Shown one piece after another: positions 1-11,109 of a stretch of DNA of 64,000 nucleotides. Location: the NCBI GenBank assembly GCA_011317545.1, contig WUJK01000004.1, positions 2,046,001 to 2,110,000 on the forward strand, in the 5' to 3' direction. The notes below the pieces were generated by a model. That model had not been told where the DNA came from, did not search any database, and saw only the letters and a program-made list of their open reading frames with translations. Positions within the stretch are counted from its first letter, which is position 1. Each line of letters starts with the position of its first letter. A program made the position numbers and the translations under genes. Origin of the DNA: Coniella vitis (taxonomy: Eukaryota > Ascomycota > Sordariomycetes > Diaporthales > Schizoparmaceae).

Positions 1-1
1 C

Positions 2-2770
2 GGTCCGCCGCGCAGACAGTCACGGGACTCGGTCAGTTCTGGCCCGGAGTCTGTCTTGGATCCACGTGACCGGGAACAGTTGTCCAAGGCGAGGCCAGAG
101 CACTTAGTCAACAGAATACTATTGCAGTCCGAGCAGTTGAACGACGCACATACTCAGATATTCCAACACGAACAAACCATGGGGGAAATGCAGAAGACGA
201 TCGACAAGCTCAAGGCCGAATTGCAACATGAGCACGTCGTGTTGCGGCTAACAAAGAAACGACATGTGCGTGAGCTCGAAGAAGCGCAAAAGGAAGCCGA
301 CATTCGCGTGGAAAGCGCAGCAGAATCCTCAGCCGTACGCAGCGAACGCATCCTCCGGCCTCGCGAATCTGCAAAGACACAGGAGCACGACGAGAATGCA
401 ATGCTTCCTTTGCCTGATCCATCGACAGTGGCGGCAGTTATGTCACCGCAAGCAATTGAGCAAGCACGTTTTGCAAGCCGCCGACTCGAGCAACAAGAGA
501 CGGCCTCAAAGAGTCGTTTCTCTGAAAAGCTCCAGAGGATCTTTGTATTACTACACGAGGAAGGGGATCTTACACATTCCTATGTCGAAAGGGTAGGACA
601 TCGTGTAGCTCATGGTGTCCAGAGTCGTTCCGACCGTGAAAAGACTGAACAGCTTGGCGGTGAGTTATCTAATACCTCACCGGGTGTCTCGGAAACTACC
701 AAGGATCAACTATCGACTCGACTGCGCATGGCAATTGAGGAACGCGATGCGTTACAACAGGAGCGGGACAGATACTACGAGGCAGCCGCAAACCCTCACA
801 CAATTGAGCATCTCGAGTCTGCAGAACGGAATCGCATACTTCAGATGGCGCAACGGGCATTGAGGGCCGTTGATGACAACATTGACAGTTTGGTCCGGGG
901 CAGCCACTTTGTAGCTGAATTTGCGCTCGTTGCTGTTCAAGTTGGCCGACCGGAAGCAGGGCAGCAGGCTTGTGCCAAAGAGCTTCGCGATGTGCTTGAT
1001 TTAAGCGAGAGCCTCAAAAATTCACAGCCCGACCGTTATAACTCAGCAATCGTTGATATTGGGGGTCTGAGCATGCTGGAGACGTACCAGGATTTCTGGT
1101 TGCCTCAGACTGAACGTTTGGCCAGCCTGTCTGGAGAGTTTATAAGAGCTTTGGTCACTTTGGGCAGCAACGTCAAGGCATATTACGCCGCGACACGGCA
1201 AGAACCACGAAACGAGGACCAGTCCAAATGCAGCCCTCCGTCGCACGCCGCAGCAGTTTTCGACCATCAAGGAAAGGGGCCCGCAGCGCTTCCTTTCGAC
1301 AATGCAAAATGGCTGCGGTTGCACCCGAATGGGCCATGCGATGGCTGCAAACCTGTTGTTGCGTTTCCTGCAAAGTTCGTCAGTTATGAAGATGCCCCTA
1401 CCACTGCCTCCGATCAGCAGGCTCAGCCCATGAGCATTCTGGAAAGAAAAAACAAAGTCGTGGAGCCAGTGGATACGAATCTTGCAAACATGGGCAGACG
1501 CGAAACAGAACGCGATGTTTCTGGCACTCCATACCCGCCACGCAAGCAGAGTGCAGAGATGCGACCCGCAGCATCAGAAGGAGAACGACACATTTTAGTC
1601 AGTAGCAGCGGCAGTCGTCTCGCTTTCTATGCCTGTGATAAAATGGCCAGTCACAGATTGCCGCTGTCGGCTGGGTCCAGTCCAACGCAATCTCATGGCA
1701 AAGCTTATGCTGTTGCTGCCTTGCCTCTCGAATCGCCTTCGAGCGATTCGCTTGGCACAGGAGGACCCTTGACAAGAATCCTCAGTGGCCAAGGGCTCTT
1801 CTTCACATCGCCTGCGCAAATCAGCCCCGAGTCTGTCAAAAATGCCACAGAGTCCTCAGATGGCATACAGCGGAGCCCCTCGGATAGACAACCTTCTAAT
1901 ATCTCGGCTTCCGCACCTGCAATGACCAGTGCTGCCACCAAAACATCGCCGGTGCAAGTGCATCCACGTACTTTGCCGACTGCATCACTCTTCGAGACCT
2001 CGGAGGTCACTGTGTCGCGGCGTCATTCATCCGGCGGCACCAGAAGACACGAGCGCACGCGACGCAAGTGGAGTGCTCAAAGTGCCCCTGATGCACAGCT
2101 GCCAGACACAAACGACCACACATCGACTGTTGTAGGAAGCGATGGCTCGTCTGAAAAGTGGCGGTTCTCTGAACAATATGACGAAAACGAAGCCGCAAGT
2201 GAAGCATCTTCGAGAAAGCGTGAAGCCCAACCAGAGCCAAGTCATTGGTCTGGCTCTTCGTCTTCGCACAGCATCAATTATCAGATGCCGCAGCAACACG
2301 CAATCATTGATTTGATGGCACAGTTGCTGCAAGTGGGAGTATGGCTCCTTCGATTCTTCACCGTCGCCCAATTCTCCAACGCGGGTACCATTCTCCGTTT
2401 TCTTGCTCTTCTTGGGTGCCATATTCTCCAGCTATCACTGCCAGAATGGTTTTACTTCAAGATAGGCCTGAGACAGCCCAAGGCGCTCACGTTGCCGACG
2501 GAAGAGATACTCTCGTTGGCGTTGTGGTATCTAGTGGTGTTGCACTCTCTGGGCCTGTTTGCACTACACGAAGAGAGACGAATTTGGATGGCCGCCAATG
2601 CAAGGACAGCAAGCTATATCAGAGGGTTGCAGCATCACTCGCCGTACTCATGCTGGTCGCTGTTCGAGGTGGACTATCGGCTGGTAGTTCCAGCTTGGAA
2701 GTTCTTGATTTTGCGGTTGTATGGTGCATGTTTCCAACCTGTCCTCGATTTTGTACTTGGGGGACAGTAG
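2..2770 (+). CDS. Coiled-coil/membrane protein, 5'-truncated by window edge
   Basis: The frame is open from the first bases of the window, and the first possible in-frame initiator (a TTG at 56) is not a credible start, so the true N-terminus lies upstream. About 922 residues are visible. The first 150 or so are charged and heptad-like (EQLNDAHTQIFQHEQ, KTIDKLKAELQHEH), which suggests a coiled coil. The middle is Ser/Pro/Thr-rich and probably disordered. The last 160 residues hold several hydrophobic stretches (LLQVGVWLLRFFTVAQF, ILRFLALLGCHILQL, ILSLALWYLVVLHSLGLFAL), which look like membrane segments and would place the long N-terminal part on one side of a membrane. No introns are needed. 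I do not recognise the family. A membrane-tethered coiled-coil protein of the nuclear envelope, ER or septum would fit, but that is only a guess. The TAG stop is followed by more than 2.5 kb without a clear gene. Confidence 0.8.
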   Translation, partial: GPPRRQSRDSVSSGPESVLDPRDREQLSKARPEHLVNRILLQSEQLNDAHTQIFQHEQTMGEMQKTIDKLKAELQHEHVVLRLTKKRHVRELEEAQKEADIRVESAAESSAVRSERILRPRESAKTQEHDENAMLPLPDPSTVAAVMSPQAIEQARFASRRLEQQETASKSRFSEKLQRIFVLLHEEGDLTHSYVERVGHRVAHGVQSRSDREKTEQLGGELSNTSPGVSETTKDQLSTRLRMAIEERDALQQERDRYYEAAANPHTIEHLESAERNRILQMAQRALRAVDDNIDSLVRGSHFVAEFALVAVQVGRPEAGQQACAKELRDVLDLSESLKNSQPDRYNSAIVDIGGLSMLETYQDFWLPQTERLASLSGEFIRALVTLGSNVKAYYAATRQEPRNEDQSKCSPPSHAAAVFDHQGKGPAALPFDNAKWLRLHPNGPCDGCKPVVAFPAKFVSYEDAPTTASDQQAQPMSILERKNKVVEPVDTNLANMGRRETERDVSGTPYPPRKQSAEMRPAASEGERHILVSSSGSRLAFYACDKMASHRLPLSAGSSPTQSHGKAYAVAALPLESPSSDSLGTGGPLTRILSGQGLFFTSPAQISPESVKNATESSDGIQRSPSDRQPSNISASAPAMTSAATKTSPVQVHPRTLPTASLFETSEVTVSRRHSSGGTRRHERTRRKWSAQSAPDAQLPDTNDHTSTVVGSDGSSEKWRFSEQYDENEAASEASSRKREAQPEPSHWSGSSSSHSINYQMPQQHAIIDLMAQLLQVGVWLLRFFTVAQFSNAGTILRFLALLGCHILQLSLPEWFYFKIGLRQPKALTLPTEEILSLALWYLVVLHSLGLFALHEERRIWMAANARTASYIRGLQHHSPYSCWSLFEVDYRLVVPAWKFLILRLYGACFQPVLDFVLGGQ

Positions 2771-5340
2771 TCGATCGTGACGGGTTTGGCACTTCGATTT
2801 AATTGTTATTTAGATGTGCAAAATGCATTTCTTGCTTTGGGAAATTTTGCAAACATTCGCTGGACATTGTGGCAGCGTCGGATATGTGCAAAACTGGTTG
2901 TTTCATTAGCCTCGATACCCGAGTACATATTCCGTTCATCAAGTTCGGTCTGTTACTTGAATGACCTGCGAACTGACTGACCACTGACCACCATCGAAAC
3001 GTAACCCAACATGCAGACAAGCATACATATCGTTACTGTGCCATGTTCATAGTCCAGGCACATTCCGTAAGGAGAAAGCGAAGCCCGCGTGACTAAAGAT
3101 AAAGAACCCAAGGTGTCTGGAGATTACAATTGATAGAGTTCACGTGGACACGTCCTGCGAGGCTTCGAGACAGGGAGGAGTGACCCGGAGAGCCGCCATC
3201 TGACCTTCAGGGGTACCCCACGATCAGACTGTCGGTACTGTGGCATTGTGGCAGGGGCTGCTGTATCAGCAAGGCTCGCTGCCAAGAATCAAGCCCATAC
3301 TACATGCTTATATCACTCACGCTGGCGAGACTGGATCTGGCATGGATCAGGTCATCTTGAGTGGACAATCTCCATGCTCTTGGTCTGTCTCTGCTGTTGA
3401 TGGCTGATTGAGAGGCGCGCAGTGGCTCTCGAAGTCAGAATGCCATCTGTTCGAGGATGGGCAAGTTGGCGCCCCACCAATGCAAAGAGACCCTTTGTGC
3501 ATAATCAGCGCAAAGTCAGTGCATGCTTAGGTACCGCTTGTGAGCCGCAGAGGACCATACTAAAAGCATGTACCCATGCAATATAGTGTGTGCAGGATGG
3601 TTGCCGCCCACAGCCCACTATCCACGGCCCATGGGCGGCGTACTTCCTCCTACTAATTAGGGGGTGGGGGTGACATGGTTGCTTGGGCATTCCCCGAGCA
3701 GACAGAGTCGCCACGGGCAATCATCTGACACCGCTGATCCGATACGGAAGTGCGGTTTCCTGAGACGTCATCTGCTTGTAATGTGCCGCAGTCCGCACCC
3801 TACTATGTACATAGTATCAAGTACATAAGTACTGCAGTTGGCGATGCTTATCATGCAGAGAGCCCTTACGTATGTCCGAAACGCGACTCAACTGCCACAT
3901 CTGACTGCTTCGCAGCAAATCGAGCGAGGCGTTGCGTTTGCCGTGTATGTATGTTGCGTGTGCCATGTTGATGGGATGGGAACCACTCAGCAGTCGCGTG
4001 CTCGTCGATGGCGCTGGTCACTGATCTGTGCTGCTGCGGCAGAAAAGGGGAAAGATACGGTGAGCTTGTCCACGTCGATGTGCATCCAGCTTCCCTCTCT
4101 TCCTCTCTGATAGCAGAGTACATAGTATTAGCATGTGGTGCCAGTCCCAGAGGCAAGAGCCACGTACAGAGCCGTACTATGTACGGAGCCGTAGGTACTC
4201 TGGTACCTGCTCGGTAGCACCTTTCCCGGTAAAGCTGTTCCTGCCTCCTCCAAGTGCAGGCAGCAGACGGAGGCTGGTCGTTCGGGCGACTCACTACTAA
4301 GCCGCTATCGGAGCGCCCATCCATTGTCTCAGTTTTTTGGGGGAAACAAAAGGGTACTTTTCTGCGAAGAAAACGCAATTGCATCCTGTTATACTGCACT
4401 ACATAGTACTGCACGAGATGGTGACTAGGTGACTCGTTCGTGCCGCGTGCTCAGCAGGCAACCCCAGGGTAGGCGCGTCCTTCGCAACCTGGCCAAGTGC
4501 TGGCATCATATGTGGGTCTGGGGCTGTCCACTCCTGGGCGGCCCCACCAGGGCGAGGCAGGCACGAAGCCAGGCGCCAGTTGGCGTGCTTGATCCGTGCT
4601 AGCCATTTGTCCCGGGGTACTGCGACGCATTCCTACGGTACCCTGGTGGCCGGGCTGACGCTAGCGGCACCAGCAGCACGAGCTTGCTCTATGCAGCATG
4701 AGTGATCTTGTACCACGGTACTTACTCACTGTAGGCGTATCTGCCATCACTGCCCCAGAAATGTAACGCAGCTACGGCAAATTCTCGCTGCCAGAGGCAA
4801 CCCAGACGCAAGTACCCAGTACTTTGCCGCCGCGCTTCCCCTCTCCTCTCTTGACTCTTGCCCCGGATCAGTCACATCAGTCATGGCTCCCCAGGGTGTG
4901 GCAGCGATAAGGAGCTGGAAGGTGGTCCCGTGCATGCTCTTTATCCTTTATCGCTCTGGACTCGCAATCACGGCCGCGGTTGTATGCTTGCTGCCGTTGT
5001 CTGGTGTGAAGCCTGGCAGCCTTCCCATTAGCCTTAAACAGCTTCCCCCAACCGCCGCCTCATCAACCCGCCTCTTCCTCTTTCTCCTCTTCATCCTCCA
5101 TCTATCCATCTATTCCCCATCACAACCACCATCAGCGCATCCTCACCCTCCATCCTTCTTCTCTTCCTCTCCTGTGTCCTTCGCGTCCTTTTTGGAATCC
5201 ACAGAGTGCTTTCGGCTACTTCTCCTTGATCTTCATCTGATCCATCCTATTCATTCATCTCCTTATCTTCCTGACCTGTTCGCGGCAGACCTTGGACACT
5301 CCTTCATCCTCGCAACAGTATATTGTTCAGCATCATCACA
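2771..5340. other. Gene-free 2.6 kb intergenic region with palindromic GTAC-rich motifs
   Basis: No ORF here looks coding. The stretch 3780-4760 is rich in GTAC and contains four copies of the TACTATGTA/TACATAGTA motif at 3801-3816, 4119-4127, 4175-4183 and 4400-4408. From about 5040 to 5340 the + strand is strongly pyrimidine-rich (CCTCTTCCTCTTTCTCCTC type), as is usual just upstream of highly expressed fungal genes, and it leads into the protease start. Confidence 0.7.
3801..3816. repeat. Perfect 16-bp palindrome TACTATGTACATAGTA
   Basis: The 16 bases read the same on both strands. They join the two orientations of a 9-bp motif that recurs between genes across the window. The role is unknown. 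It could be a protein-binding site or the relic of a short inverted-repeat element. Confidence 0.9.
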
Positions 5341-7014
5341 ATGAGAGGTCTCGCCACCCTCTCCTTCGCGGCCGCTGCAGCAGCGGCTGTCGTCCCTTCA
5401 TTCAGCACAGGCACAATCCACAACGATGCCGCTCCTCTGCTGTCCTCTGTGAACGCCGAGGTTATCCCCGACCGTTACATCATCAAGTTCAAGAGCCACG
5501 TCACGGACAAGCACGCCAAGGACCACCACGTCTGGCTCAACTCTGTCCACACTGCCAACCAAGAAGCCACCGAGTTGGAGCTGCGAAAGCGTGGGCAGTG
5601 GCCTCTCGACGGCGTCACCGCGTTCGAGGGACTGAAGCACAAGTACTCGATCGGCAATGGCTTCCTTGGCTACGCTGGTCACTGGAGCGAGGATACAATC
5701 GAGGCCATCCGCTCGCACCCCGATGTAAGTCCTAGCTTCTCAAAAAGTCATGCAGAGACATACCCCCAGCCGATGTTGCATCAAGGCTAGTAGACGGAAT
5801 CATCTTGCTAACCATGCAATTGTTTGTCATAGGTTGAAGCCGTTGAGCACGATACTGTTGTCCACACAATGAAGTACACGGTTGAAAAGACGTGTGACGG
5901 CGAGACCGAGTACGAGGCTCCCTGGGGTCTGGCTCGTATCTCTCACCGCGAGCACCTCTCGTTCGGTAACTTTAACAAGTACCTCTACGCTGAAGACGGC
6001 GGTGAGGGTGTAGATGCCTACGTCATTGACACGGGTACCAACGTCGACCACGTTGACTTTGAAGGTCGTGCCAGCTGGGGCAAGACCATTCCCCAGGGCG
6101 ATAACGACGTTGATGGTAATGGACACGGAACTCACTGCTCCGGTACCATTGCTGGCAAGAAGTACGGTGTTGCAAAGAAGGCCAAGGTGTACGCTGTCAA
6201 GGTGCTTAGGTCTAACGGCAGCGGCACTATGGCTGATGTTATTGGCGGAGTCGACTGGGCTGCCTCGAACCACGTTTCCGAGGTCCAGGCTGCCAAGGAC
6301 GGCAAGCGCAAGGGTTTCAAGGGCTCCGTCGCCAACATGTCTCTCGGTGGTGGCAAGACCAAGATGCTCGACGCCGCTGTTAACGCCGCCGTCGACCAGG
6401 GCATCCACTTCGCTGTTGCTGCCGGTAACGACAATGCTGACGCTTGCAACTACTCGCCCGCTGCTGCTGAAAACGCGGTTACTGTGGGCGCTTCTGCCCT
6501 TGGCGACAGCCGTGCCTACTTCTCCAACTATGGCAAGTGCACGGATATCTTTGCCCCTGGCCTGAACATCAAGTCCACCTGGATTGGAAGCAAGTATGCC
6601 GTCAACACCATCTCTGGTACCTCGATGGCTTCTCCTCACATTGCTGGTCTGTTGGCCTACTATCTCTCTCTGCAGCCTGCTTCCGACTCCGAGTACTCTT
6701 TGGCTGCCATCACCCCCAAGGAGCTCAAGAGCCAGCTCATTGGCCTTGCCACCGTGGGCGCCCTTACCGATGTCAACAGCGACACTCCCAACCTGCTTGC
6801 CTGGAACGGTGGCGGTTGCAGCAACTACACTGAAATCCTCGAGGCTGGCGGCTACACGGTCAAGAGCCAGGCCGATGACCTCTTCTCATCCATCACTGAT
6901 AAGGTCGCCCACGCCAGCGAGTCCTTTGCTGATAGAGTTGAGAAGCTCTCTGACAAGATCCACGAGCTTGTTGATGAGGAGCTCCGGGAGTTTGTCCACG
7001 AAATGGATGCCTAA
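5341..7014 (+). CDS. Vacuolar subtilisin-like serine protease (Alp2/PRB1 type)
   Basis: Exons 5341-5724 and 5833-7014 (intron GTAAGT...TAG, phase 0) give 521 aa. Residues 1-17 form an Ala-rich signal peptide. An I9 inhibitor propeptide follows (VIPDRYIIKFKSHVTDKHAKDHHVWL region). The S8 catalytic domain has all three active-site motifs: Asp in AYVIDTGTNVDH, His in GNGHGTHCSGT and Ser in SGTSMASPHIAG. The oxyanion Asn lies in AAGNDNAD. The C-terminal NLLAWNGGG plus an acidic helical tail is typical of the fungal vacuolar protease B/Alp2 group rather than of secreted alkaline proteases. Known family role: autolytic activation in the vacuole, bulk protein degradation and autophagy; orthologues in moulds are recognised allergens (Alt a 15/Cla h 9 type). 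The start is the ATG directly before the signal peptide, after a long CT-rich leader. Nothing looks broken. Confidence 0.95.
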
Positions 7015-7887
7015 ATGCTTCATCCCTGATGAGGACCTGGACATTTTTCTTTTTCCTGTTTTGATAGGGGGTTGATTATCTACAATCTCGTCATGGTGCA
7101 TGGGCAGGTTTTCTTATTTCCTTAAGTTTGTATTCCGTGGGTGTGTATGACAGATCTTTGCAGCATGAATTGACTCGGAATGGAGGATTGGCTGGGACGT
7201 CTCGGAGGGGTCCGAGGTAGAAGTATCGATAAATGGTGCTCCCTTACCCCTAGAGCTACAATATAATCACGGGTTCTTCTTGTGTATCTCATCTTGTTGT
7301 CTCTTGTTCTTCTTTTTGAAATGTTCAGTGACCGAATTCCTGGCGCGTCGCATGTGTGCTGAGCCTCTGATCTGACGAGGTCGTCCGCGATCCGCCTGCC
7401 TTCGCTCCCACCCGGGTTTTACCCTCGGTTTCGGCTACTACCAGCAACTTGGAGCTGCGTCAATCAAGGTATGTGGTACAACGTGCCTTCCTTGGAAAGA
7501 AGTCAAGCGAGGCAGATGAAGGTGCGTATATTGCACCTTCCCGCCGCTAAACCATGTTTGTTTTCTGCATCCTGGTGCTTATGATGGGCTTAGGCAGTAT
7601 GCTCGATCCCTTCGGTTCTAAAAACATACAAAGCAACATCTCTCGATATGCTCAAAAGCACTCAAATGTTCATGAAGCCACCAGCGCGCGACAGTTGATC
7701 TCGAGCGTTCTTTGACCACGGATTGACAGCATCCAATCAATCAAATCACCAGCATTTCCCAGACCATCCAACACTTTATTTTGTGAAGCAAGCTTATTTG
7801 CACGCATCGTCTACTCTATTCCTCATTGCTCTTTTCCACTCGCTGTCAGATCCTTGATAATCACAACAACTCTCCTCCTCATCACAC
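7015..7887. other. Intergenic region between protease and disordered-protein gene
   Basis: This stretch holds the protease 3' region and the leader of the next gene (CTCTCCTCCTCATCACAC directly before the ATG at 7888). I see no further gene, RNA or repeat. Confidence 0.7.
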
Positions 7888-10800
7888 ATGCTACGACGGC
7901 ACAGCACCAAGTCCAGATCGGACATCAAACGACACAAGTCTACCACCTCCGTGCGCAGCGTACCACTCGAACACATTAGTTTCAATGCTGCCCAACGAGA
8001 CGCGAAGCTCGCAGCTATCCAGGCTTTCTCGCGCGGCCAGGCTCGTAAAGATGCCGAAAAGCCCCTCTTTCCGCCCAGTCAAGGCTCCCCTCAGCATAGT
8101 CAAGACGACGGTAGTCCTGTACAGCGCTCACGCAACAATAGCGTGATTCAGCACGGCAGTGAGGACGACGTACAGGGCCTTTCTCGAAGGCAAAGTGTCC
8201 GCTTTGTATGCCCCGAGTCCGGTCTTCAAACACGAGCATCCAGAATCAGGGTACGCACCGCGGCTGCAGACAAAGAGGAAGAGCAAGGCCGAGCTGCTCT
8301 TCCGCGCTCTGGTCTATATAAGTCTCACAGCAGACAGCATGTTGGCATCCGGCGGGCCCCAGAAGTCCTACCACCTGACCGTACCTCGTCGTGTGGCAAA
8401 ACACTGGTTGCACCCATGTATAGCCCCAACCGTGATTATCTTCAAGTTCTTGCACCGGAACCGGAAAACTACACCCCAGAAGATGATGTTGCGTCCATGC
8501 CTTCATCTTATCGAAGAATTCGGAAGACAAAGTCAATGTTTATGATCCGAAAATCTGTGAGAGAGGGATACAACACATCTCAGTCAGCATCGCCCAGCAT
8601 AACGGAACAGCATCTCAAGACAGAGCAATCCCGACCTGGGCACTCTAGGTCCCCTTTCTCGTTTCTGAGCAGAAGAGAAGACGAGAACTTGGTATCAGAT
8701 GCTCCTGGGCTGAAGGCCTCACATTCCACGGGGATGCTGAGGCACTGGCGGCACCATCAAGCAGGTCCAGTGGCTAATGCAAATGCAATTCGTGGCCTGC
8801 CTCTTGCAAATCCGGAAGATCCAACCGAGCAAGACATTCTCGACTCTCCAGACCAGCCGAAACATGTCAACCTCTTTGGATCTAGAAGCCACAAACTGGG
8901 TCGGGCAATGCGCAAAACGCTACGACAGAGCAGCTCCGTCGCGTCTCTATCCGCGTCCAAGACAAGTGGAAGTATGAATTTGAGCCTGCATGGGAGCCTG
9001 AGACTCAGGGCCCAGGTTGTTTCATCCTCATTTAAATCGAAAATCAAGACACTCTTCGCTCGCCATACCGATGATGATTCTGCTGCTGGTGCTACTGCTG
9101 GGCTTCCCGCGCAGCAGGTGAAGGCTCAAAGAACCCATGTGTCAGCCACATTTTCTAGCAACCAGCTTGCTGGTGCTGCATTCGAAAGCGGAGGCTCTGT
9201 TATGAGGAGTTCCATGTCTAAAGTATCGTCCCATGTCCCTTCGCTGCATGCAGTGCCTTCAAATGAGCATCTGCGCTCCAGAAAAGGAAGCATCGAGAGT
9301 CTCCAGAGCGAGCGCAGAGAAGCACCAGTCGACAAGTCGCGGGTGACAAGCTGGGCGAGTACTGAGATTAACACCGTCATAACCAACAGAGCACCCGAGA
9401 ACATTTCTGATGCACGGCCATGTGAGCGGCTCGTGTCCATTGCGCATCCTGATCTCCAAAAGGCGCTGTCGTTGGCAAGTTCACAGCAGTCCAATCTCCA
9501 GACAATCGCATCTCAGGAGGAGCTAGCCCCAACAACCAGCAACGCAAAGCTTCTCAACGGAGCCACAGTGGATAGCCAGCGTGTCTACTCGGCTTTGATG
9601 AAGAGGATGGAAGAGACTCGAGAACTCTACGATGATATGCTGGAGCAACGAAGAGCGAGCGATCATTCCGACCCGTTCCGCACATTGTCGCCTCCGAGCA
9701 GCGAGGGTAGCATCGTGGAGGATCAACCTCAACAAGCCATTCAAACCCAACTGGTGGGCAGGTCTGATCTCAACCAAGGCAATGGTGACTTAGAGATTTC
9801 ACGCTCCACTTCCGGAGGGTCGCGGGACTCGTGTTTGACAGTTTCTGGACCTGAACCACGTCCGAGGCAGCATGTTCTCTGGTCTGCAGAAACAGCCCCC
9901 TCCTCCAAGCCCATTGCTAACAGGACCTCTGCCTTCTTTGGCAGCCCAACCTCCCATCTCTTTCGGACAAGAAGCACATGGAGGAAGTCGTTGCAGGAAG
10001 CCATGGAGCGAGATAACACTCTGGCCCAAGAGCCGACAAAGAGGACGAATAACACCAGTGTCATCACCGGAACAGTCACAAACGTAATCAATAACAATGG
10101 CACAGTGGACTCGGCAAGCAATTACTCTCAAGAAACAGACCACCCCTGTGGAGGCATGGCAGAGCAACTTGGTAAACCCGCTGCAGCAACCCATCCTCGA
10201 GCCCAGCCATCTACGCACCGCCCTGCTGGAGAGCGCTTTGTTTCGACAGCAAGTTCTGTTGAATGGAAAACGGCTCTATCATATGACGTGGAAAAGACGG
10301 AGCTCGTAGCTCCTTCACCTACCAGCGTCAACGGACGCCGTTCACAGATTGACTACGTAGTGCCCACAATGCCGCGCTCGTTTGGCCAAGGTCATGTGCG
10401 TGAGGCAGCACAAACTGCACCCTACGAAGAAGATGCACAGATGCACCAGACGAGTCCTGTGGTGCGTATGCCGACAAGCGCTGGAGCGCCCCTAGCTTGT
10501 ATTGAGCCCAATGTCATCAAGCTCTCGCCGCAACATCGGCCCATTCGACAGACCACGCCCCCGGCACCCAACAGGCTTCAGGAAAATGTTGTGCCTACCA
10601 GGGCGGCAAAGTCACCAATTTCTTCTGTAGGCAGCGGTGAAGACTGCGAGCATGCAATGGCATGCAAAACCGCTCTTCCACAGACGCCAGGGCACGATAT
10701 GACTGGCGGCAAACCGTCAATAAGAGCGCTCACTCAGGCACAGAGCTACAGCAGAAACCGGACGCATGAAACAAGGTCCCCTCACCCCATGGGATCGCCA

Positions 10801-11109
10801 ACCGTGAAATTGATAAGAAAGGCAGCAAATAGAGTCGAGGTCAGCCCTACATCGGCTGCTTCGACACCCAGATTAAGCAGTGCCTTTGAGCGGCAGTTCG
10901 GAACGATTGCCGCGGCACCCCAAGCTGGTGGTATTGCGGGCGGCGATACAGCGACGGAACGCGAAGTGTCTCTTACAGAGGACACGGAGAGCGGCAGCAG
11001 TGTCCAGAGCAAGACGATTAATGACCATAGCAATAAGACGATGGCAGATATGCTGGTGAGTGCGCGGAAGTGGTCGGGGTGGAGAAACGGCGACCCAGCT
11101 TTCGTCTGA
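7888..11109 (+). CDS. Large disordered protein of unknown function (1073 aa)
   Basis: This is a single uninterrupted exon of 1073 codons from ATG 7888 to TGA 11107-11109. The N-terminus is strongly basic and serine-rich (MLRRHSTKSRSDIKRHKS) and is followed by a short helical patch (FNAAQRDAKLAAIQAFSRGQARKDAEK). The rest is Ser/Thr/Pro/Gln-rich with many RxxS and SP/TP sites. Helical islands occur at ALMKRMEETRELYDDMLEQR and near the C-terminus (MADMLVSARKWSGWRNGDP). There is no signal peptide, membrane segment or recognisable catalytic motif. The composition suggests an intrinsically disordered, phosphorylated cytoplasmic or cell-cortex protein. I do not recognise the family. The length of the frame and the absence of stops make it a confident gene but give no function. 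Confidence 0.85.
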   Translation: MLRRHSTKSRSDIKRHKSTTSVRSVPLEHISFNAAQRDAKLAAIQAFSRGQARKDAEKPLFPPSQGSPQHSQDDGSPVQRSRNNSVIQHGSEDDVQGLSRRQSVRFVCPESGLQTRASRIRVRTAAADKEEEQGRAALPRSGLYKSHSRQHVGIRRAPEVLPPDRTSSCGKTLVAPMYSPNRDYLQVLAPEPENYTPEDDVASMPSSYRRIRKTKSMFMIRKSVREGYNTSQSASPSITEQHLKTEQSRPGHSRSPFSFLSRREDENLVSDAPGLKASHSTGMLRHWRHHQAGPVANANAIRGLPLANPEDPTEQDILDSPDQPKHVNLFGSRSHKLGRAMRKTLRQSSSVASLSASKTSGSMNLSLHGSLRLRAQVVSSSFKSKIKTLFARHTDDDSAAGATAGLPAQQVKAQRTHVSATFSSNQLAGAAFESGGSVMRSSMSKVSSHVPSLHAVPSNEHLRSRKGSIESLQSERREAPVDKSRVTSWASTEINTVITNRAPENISDARPCERLVSIAHPDLQKALSLASSQQSNLQTIASQEELAPTTSNAKLLNGATVDSQRVYSALMKRMEETRELYDDMLEQRRASDHSDPFRTLSPPSSEGSIVEDQPQQAIQTQLVGRSDLNQGNGDLEISRSTSGGSRDSCLTVSGPEPRPRQHVLWSAETAPSSKPIANRTSAFFGSPTSHLFRTRSTWRKSLQEAMERDNTLAQEPTKRTNNTSVITGTVTNVINNNGTVDSASNYSQETDHPCGGMAEQLGKPAAATHPRAQPSTHRPAGERFVSTASSVEWKTALSYDVEKTELVAPSPTSVNGRRSQIDYVVPTMPRSFGQGHVREAAQTAPYEEDAQMHQTSPVVRMPTSAGAPLACIEPNVIKLSPQHRPIRQTTPPAPNRLQENVVPTRAAKSPISSVGSGEDCEHAMACKTALPQTPGHDMTGGKPSIRALTQAQSYSRNRTHETRSPHPMGSPTVKLIRKAANRVEVSPTSAASTPRLSSAFERQFGTIAAAPQAGGIAGGDTATEREVSLTEDTESGSSVQSKTINDHSNKTMADMLVSARKWSGWRNGDPAFV

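Noticed and set aside
5827..6639. 270-codon ORF on the - strand inside the protease gene
   Set aside because: Shadow of the subtilase reading frame; low-complexity Val/Gly/Ser composition and no motif.
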